A program made the translations under genes and the position numbers. A model generated the notes under the pieces. That model saw nothing but the letters and a program-made list of their open reading frames with translations. It ran no database searches and had not been told where the DNA came from. Positions 60,303-64,000 of a DNA stretch of 64,000 nucleotides are shown here, piece after piece. Origin of the DNA: Raineyella antarctica (lineage in GTDB: Bacteria > Actinomycetota > Actinomycetes > Propionibacteriales > Propionibacteriaceae); contig NZ_FMYF01000002.1 of the NCBI RefSeq assembly GCF_900092135.1, positions 413,014-477,013 on the forward strand, read 5' to 3'. The number at the start of each line of letters is the position of its first letter. Position 1 is the first letter of the stretch.

Positions 60303-61295
60303 TCAGTCTCCGATCAGGGCGGTCGTGGTGGTGGTGTGCTTGGCGGCGTACGCCTCGGCGGCCTCGCGGACCCAGGCGCCCTCGGCGTGGGCCTCGCGGC
60401 GGCGCTGCATGCGCTGGGCGTTCAGCGGGCCCCCGCCCTTCACGACCCGCCAGAACTCGTCCCAGTCGAGCGGGCCGAAGTCGTAGTGGCCGCGCTCCTC
60501 GTTCCACTTCAGGTCGGGGTCGGGCAGGGTGAGGCCGAGGGCCTCGGCCTGGGGGACGATCATGTCCACGAAGCGCTGGCGCAGTTCGTCGTTGCTGAAC
60601 CGCTTGATGTTCCAGGCCATGCTCTGGTCGGAGTTCGACGAGTCGGAGTCGGGCGGGCCGAACATCATCAGCGCCGGGGCGTAGAGCCGGTCGACGGCGT
60701 CCTGGGCCATCTGCTTCTGTGCGGGGGTGCCGTGCGAGAGGGCGTGGAGGATCTCCCAGCCCTGGCGCTGGTGGAACGACTCCTCCTTGCAGACCCGCAC
60801 CATCGCGCGGCCGTACGGGCCGTACGAGCAGCGGCACAGCGGCACCTGGTTGGCGATCGCGGCGCCGTCGACGAGCCAGCCGATCGCGCCCATGTCGGCC
60901 CAGGTCCGGGCCGGGTAGTTGAAGATCGACGAGTACTTGGCGCGCCCGTGGAGCAACTGCTGGTTGAGCTCGCGGCGCGGGGTGCCCAGGGTCTCGGCGG
61001 CGGAGTAGAGGTAGAGACCATGGCCGGCCTCGTCCTGCACCTTGGCCATCAGGATCGCCTTGCGCTTCAGCGAGGGGGCGCGGGTGATCCAGTTGGCCTC
61101 CGGCTGCATGCCGATGATCTCGGAGTGTGCGTGCTGCGAGATCTGGCGGGTCAGGGTCTTGCGGTAGCCCTCCGGCATCCAGTCGCGGGGCTCGATGCGG
61201 GAGTCGGCCGCGACGATGCGGTCGAAGTGCTCCTGGCCGGCACGCTCGATCTCCGCCCGGTCGACCGGAATCTGTGAACTGTCCGTCACGGTCAT
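60303..61295 (-). CDS. paaA: Phenylacetyl-CoA epoxidase catalytic subunit PaaA
   Basis: A 330-residue di-iron oxygenase that forms ring-1,2-epoxyphenylacetyl-CoA from phenylacetyl-CoA and O2. Ligand-bearing helices include K-V-Q-D-E-A-G-H-G near residue 85 and [10 protein letters not shown] near 168, with [12 protein letters not shown] near 58. It heads the paaABCDE operon, behind a strong promoter with an operator at its start point. Confidence 0.96.
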   Translation of the reverse strand: MTVTDSSQIPVDRAEIERAGQEHFDRIVAADSRIEPRDWMPEGYRKTLTRQISQHAHSEIIGMQPEANWITRAPSLKRKAILMAKVQDEAGHGLYLYSAAETLGTPRRELNQQLLHGRAKYSSIFNYPARTWADMGAIGWLVDGAAIANQVPLCRCSYGPYGRAMVRVCKEESFHQRQGWEILHALSHGTPAQKQMAQDAVDRLYAPALMMFGPPDSDSSNSDQSMAWNIKRFSNDELRQRFVDMIVPQAEALGLTLPDPDLKWNEERGHYDFGPLDWDEFWRVVKGGGPLNAQRMQRRREAHAEGAWVREAAEAYAAKHTTTTTALIGD

Positions 61296-61325
61296 GGTGG
61301 CTTCCTCGGTCTCGGGTCAGTCCGA

Positions 61326-61376
61326 TTAACTGACTGATCGTTCGGTAACCATATGTGGCGGGCGTCACAGCGTCAA
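61326..61376 (-). promoter_or_regulatory. paaA promoter and operator
   Basis: On the minus strand, -35 TTGACG (61371-61376) and -10 TATGGT (61348-61353) are spaced 17 bp, close to consensus. Right after the -10 lies an imperfect palindrome (61326-61348; half-sites TTAACTGAC and GTTCGGTAA), well placed to block initiation. Probably bound by the TetR regulator at 63529. Confidence 0.8.
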
Positions 61377-61548
61377 GGGGGTTCCGCGTGGTGGTGTGAT
61401 CCGGGTTGTGCGATCCGGGTGGTGCGATCCGCGCCGGGGCGGGTCGGGGCGGGTCAGGGCGGGCAGGAATGCCGGAACCTCGGGCGCCCGGATCGGCGCC
61501 GGTGGGCGGATCGACCGGCAGGCCATGCTGCCTGTGACTCCACGGGGG

Positions 61549-61597
61549 TTGACAGATGACCGGAAGTGGGAAAACCTACTGACCATTCAGTCGGTAA
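61549..61597 (+). promoter_or_regulatory. paaI promoter and operator
   Basis: A consensus -35 TTGACA (61549-61554) is followed by TACTGAC-CATTCA-GTCGGTA (61577-61596), a palindrome covering the expected -10/start. Its 21-bp core matches the paaA-side operator at 14 of 21 positions (ACTGAC...TC...TCGGTA), so one regulator should serve both arms. Confidence 0.75.
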
Positions 61598-61615
61598 GTG
61601 AGGTGGGTCACAAAG

Positions 61616-62056
61616 ATGTCCATTCATGTCACAACCATGGATCAGCACCCGGTGCTCCGCGCCGACAAGGCGAGCGCCTGGCTCGGTATCGAGGTGGTCA
61701 GCGCCTCGTACGGCCATGCGGAGATCCGGATGGTCGTCCGTGAGGAAATGCTCAACGGCTTCGGCATGGCCCACGGGGGCATGCTCTTCGCCTTCGCCGA
61801 CTCGTGCTTCGCGATGGCCTGCAACGACCCCGCCGGGGACGGCAGCACCATCACCGTGGCGCAGGGCGCCGATATCGAGTTCATCAGCTCGGCGCCGCTC
61901 GGCGCCGAACTCACCGCCCGCGGTGAAGTCCGTTTCCAGGGGCCGCGCAGCGGTCTCTACGACGTCCAGGTCCTGGCCGGTGACACCGTCATCGCCGAGT
62001 TCCGGGGGCGTTGCCGTACGATCCCCAACCGTTTCGATCAGAGCAAGGGAGCCTGA
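61616..62056 (+). CDS. paaI: Phenylacetate-pathway thioesterase PaaI
   Basis: A 146-residue hotdog thioesterase that clears dead-end CoA esters of the paa route. N-G-F-G-M-A-H-G-G-M-L-F-A-F-A-D-S near residue 46 is the PaaI signature with the catalytic Asp. The ATG at 61616 has GAGGTGGG 8 nt upstream and is preferred over 61598. It is 1 bp from paaK and under the operator just upstream. Confidence 0.9.
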   Translation: MSIHVTTMDQHPVLRADKASAWLGIEVVSASYGHAEIRMVVREEMLNGFGMAHGGMLFAFADSCFAMACNDPAGDGSTITVAQGADIEFISSAPLGAELTARGEVRFQGPRSGLYDVQVLAGDTVIAEFRGRCRTIPNRFDQSKGA

Positions 62057-62057
62057 T

Positions 62058-63410
62058 ATGAACCCCATGCCCGCACCGGTGAAGTCGCCGTCGCCGTTGG
62101 ACACCAACCAGCTGGACCCCGAGGAGCGGATGGGGCGCGAGCAGATCCGCTCCCTCCAGCTCGGCCGCCTGCAGTGGTCACTCCACCATGCGTACGACAA
62201 CGTCAAGGCCTACCGCGACCTGTACGACGCCGCGGGGGTGCACCCGAACGACCTGCGGGAGCTGGAGGACATCAAGTACTTCCCCTACACCGACAAGCAG
62301 TTCCTGCGGGCCAACTACCCGTTCGGCACGCTCGCGGTGCCGATGGACCAGGTCCGGCGCATCCACGCCTCCTCGGGCACGACCGGCCAGCCGACCGTCG
62401 TCGCCTACACCCAGGAGGACCTGGACGTCTGGGGCTCGCTGGTTGCGCGCTGCTTCCGGATCTCCGGCATCCGCGCCGGGGACATCGTCCACAACGCGTA
62501 CGGCTACGGCCTGTTCACCGGTGGGCTGGGCGCGCACTACGGGGCCGAGAAGCTCGGCTGCTCGGTGATCCCGATGTCCGGCGGCCAGACCGACAAGCAG
62601 GTCCAGATCATCCAGGACTTCAAGCCGGCCGCGATCCTCGCCACGCCGACCTACCTGCTCACCATCGGTGACGCGATGAAGCGCCAGGGCATCGACCCGC
62701 GGAAGACCTCGCTGCGTACGGCCGTGCTCGGCGCGGAACCGTGGTCGGAGCAGATGCGCGGGGAGATCGAGGACCTCTTCGGCATCAGCGCCTGCGACAT
62801 CTACGGGCTGTCCGAGGTGCTCGGCCCCGGCGTGGCCGGCGAGTCCGCCGAGGCCCAGGACGGCTCGCACATCTGGGAGGACGTCTTCCTGCCCGAGATC
62901 ATCGACCCCAACAGCGGCTCGGTGCTGGAGGACGGTGAGTCGGGCGAGCTGGTCTTCACCTCGCTCGCCAAGCAGGCGCTGCCCATCATCCGCTACCGCA
63001 CCCGTGACCTCACCCGGCTGCTGCCGGGCAGCGTACGTCCCGGCCACCGCCGGATGGAGCGGATCTTCGGCCGCTCGGACGACATGATCATCCTGCGCGG
63101 CGTGAACCTGTTCCCCTCCCAGGTCGAGGAGCTCGCCCTGGAGCAGCCCGAGCTGGGCCCGCAGTTCATCCTGGAGATCACCCGGCCGGGCCGGATGGAC
63201 GAGCTGACCGTGAAGGTCGAGCCGCGTCCGCAGTTCAGCGTGGCCGAGGCACGCGACGCGGGCCTGCGGCTGCAGCGCGACATCAAGGTGCGCATCGGCT
63301 CGACCGCCAACGTGATGGTGGTCGAGCACAACAGCCTGCCGCGTTCCGAGGGCAAGGCGAAGCGCATCTACGACCTGCGCCCGGAGGCGCCGGTGCACGG
63401 CACGGTCTGA
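62058..63410 (+). CDS. paaK: Phenylacetate-CoA ligase PaaK
   Basis: A 450-residue adenylate-forming enzyme activating phenylacetate, the entry step of the pathway. H-A-S-S-G-T-T-G-Q-P-T near residue 98 is the ATP loop, and D-I-Y-G-L-S-E-V-L-G-P-G near 250 the aromatic acid-binding motif. R-Y-R-T-R-D-L and G-R-S-D-D-M-I-I-L-R-G-V-N follow. The C-terminal P-R-S-E-G-K-A-K-R carries the catalytic Lys. Full length. Confidence 0.95.
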   Translation: MNPMPAPVKSPSPLDTNQLDPEERMGREQIRSLQLGRLQWSLHHAYDNVKAYRDLYDAAGVHPNDLRELEDIKYFPYTDKQFLRANYPFGTLAVPMDQVRRIHASSGTTGQPTVVAYTQEDLDVWGSLVARCFRISGIRAGDIVHNAYGYGLFTGGLGAHYGAEKLGCSVIPMSGGQTDKQVQIIQDFKPAAILATPTYLLTIGDAMKRQGIDPRKTSLRTAVLGAEPWSEQMRGEIEDLFGISACDIYGLSEVLGPGVAGESAEAQDGSHIWEDVFLPEIIDPNSGSVLEDGESGELVFTSLAKQALPIIRYRTRDLTRLLPGSVRPGHRRMERIFGRSDDMIILRGVNLFPSQVEELALEQPELGPQFILEITRPGRMDELTVKVEPRPQFSVAEARDAGLRLQRDIKVRIGSTANVMVVEHNSLPRSEGKAKRIYDLRPEAPVHGTV

Positions 63411-63414
63411 CCCC

Positions 63415-63439
63415 GTTCCCGGTCCTGCGGGCCGGGAAC
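63415..63439 (+). terminator. Hairpin after paaK
   Basis: GTTCCCGG (63415-63422) pairs with CCGGGAAC (63432-63439) across a 9-nt loop, starting 5 nt after the paaK stop. No T-run. It may separate paaK from the regulator gene. Confidence 0.6.
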
Positions 63440-63486
63440 ACCGAGCATGACGCAGGGCTCCTGCCACGATGGGGTGGTAGGGGCCC

Positions 63487-63505
63487 TGTGGTTCAATTCA
63501 CCACA
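63487..63505. promoter_or_regulatory. Palindrome before the TetR gene
   Basis: TGTGGT-N7-ACCACA, 24 bp before the ATG at 63529. It differs from the two paa operators, so it may be a promoter element or a site for another regulator rather than autoregulation. Confidence 0.4.
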
Positions 63506-63528
63506 CCATGACGAGAGGCGGAGTACGG

Positions 63529-64000
63529 ATGGCGCAGCCGGTGGACCACGAGGAACGGGCGGGCCATGCCCCGGCCAACGGTGCGCGACGGGGGCGACCC
63601 GGCTACGACCAGGAGACGCTGCTGGCGGTGTGCGTGGACGTCTTCAACCGCCACGGGTACGACGCCACCTCGATGGGCATGCTCGCCGAGGAGCTCGGCA
63701 TCTCCAAGGCGGCGATCTACCACCACGTGAAGTCCAAGGAGGAGCTGCTCTCGCTGTCGCTGGACCGGGCGCTGAGCCGGCTCGACCGCGTGGTGGCGGA
63801 CGCCCGGGCGACCGAGGGGCCGGCCCGTACGCGGCTGGAGCTGCTGGTGCGCGGAAGCGTCCGGGCGCTGGTCGAGGAACGCCCGCATGTCACCCTGCTG
63901 CTGCGCCTGCGCGGCAACAACCCGCTGGAACAACACGCGCTCGAACGTCGCCGCGCCCTGACCCGGGAGCTCGAGGGCCGCTTCGAGAACGCCCAGCAGG
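63529..64000 (+). CDS. TetR-family regulator (PaaR-like), 3' end outside the window
   Basis: 157 residues are visible before the window ends, with no stop. After a disordered lead of about 28 residues comes the TetR HTH (LLAVCVDVFNRHGYDATSMG, then MLAEELGISKAAIYHHVKSK), closely of the PaaR/AcrR pattern. The C-terminal ligand domain is incomplete. The ATG at 63529 has GGCGGAG 6 nt upstream; an in-frame ATG at 63508 is less likely. It should control paaABCDE and paaIK through the matching operators, with phenylacetyl-CoA the expected effector. Confidence 0.88.
   Translation, partial: MAQPVDHEERAGHAPANGARRGRPGYDQETLLAVCVDVFNRHGYDATSMGMLAEELGISKAAIYHHVKSKEELLSLSLDRALSRLDRVVADARATEGPARTRLELLVRGSVRALVEERPHVTLLLRLRGNNPLEQHALERRRALTRELEGRFENAQQ

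Larger units (their letters stand above)
61296..61615. other. Divergent control region between paaA and paaI
   Basis: 320 bp with no gene. It holds a promoter and operator for each direction. The middle (61380-61470) is GC-rich with three near-copies of GTGCGATCCGGGT and GGGGCGGGTC repeats, without a recognisable function. Confidence 0.8.

Noticed and set aside
1-64000. tRNA or rRNA genes
   Set aside because: No cloverleaf-like segment with T-arm and acceptor pairing, and no rRNA sequence, was recognised by eye; a covariance-model scan would settle it.

Overview
The window is GC-rich (about 70%) chromosomal DNA of an actinobacterium. The likely group is Propionibacteriales, perhaps Propionibacteriaceae, on the basis of aerobic-type cobalamin genes (cobN, cobF, cobQ), a coproporphyrinogen oxidase of the Gram-positive haem branch, frequent GTG starts, TAnnnT -10 boxes and an LPXTG surface protein. 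The genus is not certain. I see no rRNA, tRNA, CRISPR array or prophage. One insertion sequence is present.

Layout. 1-10.7 kb: the 3' part of cobN, an AhpD-like protein, a bicovalent-FAD oxidase, cobF, a small esterase, cobQ and cgoX. 10.8-14.5 kb: a three-gene 2-oxoacid dehydrogenase operon (E1 alpha, E1 beta, E2, with no E3), preceded by two tandem palindromic operators. 14.6-17.6 kb: a lipoprotein, a secreted PhoA-type alkaline phosphatase and a DUF4282-type membrane protein. 17.7-42.8 kb: a large surface-glycan region. 42.9-47.5 kb: a CopD-CtaG copper/cytochrome oxidase assembly protein translationally coupled to a copper P1B-ATPase. 47.6-55.9 kb: an LPXTG protein, a Ski2-like helicase, a secreted M15-like domain protein, an FKBP, an M50-like protease, and an MFS exporter with its TetR regulator. 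56.5-64 kb: a phenylacetate (paa) catabolic region with paaABCDE and an enoyl-CoA hydratase on the minus strand, and paaI, paaK and a TetR regulator on the plus strand.

The glycan region is the most distinctive part. It holds what looks like a full pseudaminic acid (nonulosonate) route: PseB and PseC on the minus strand, then PseG, a PseF-type cytidylyltransferase, PseH-like and PseI on the plus strand. Around these lie two paralogous long GT2 glycosyltransferases, two unrecognised proteins between them, a candidate nonulosonate transferase carrying the DEG/HP/ST motifs of bacterial sialyltransferases, GtrA/GtrB-like lipid-linked glucosylation genes, a GH76 hydrolase, and an ACP - AMP-ligase - reductase module that could make an acyl group for decorating the sugar. 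PseF is fused to an aldo/keto reductase domain that has lost all four catalytic residues, while a separate aldo/keto reductase keeps the tetrad but is frameshifted by a 7-bp tandem duplication.

A second theme is repeat-driven change. Several long hairpins lie between genes. One 23-bp-arm palindrome followed by six 18-bp repeats sits in frame inside the copper ATPase, and the IS3-type element is flanked by sequence of the same palindrome type.
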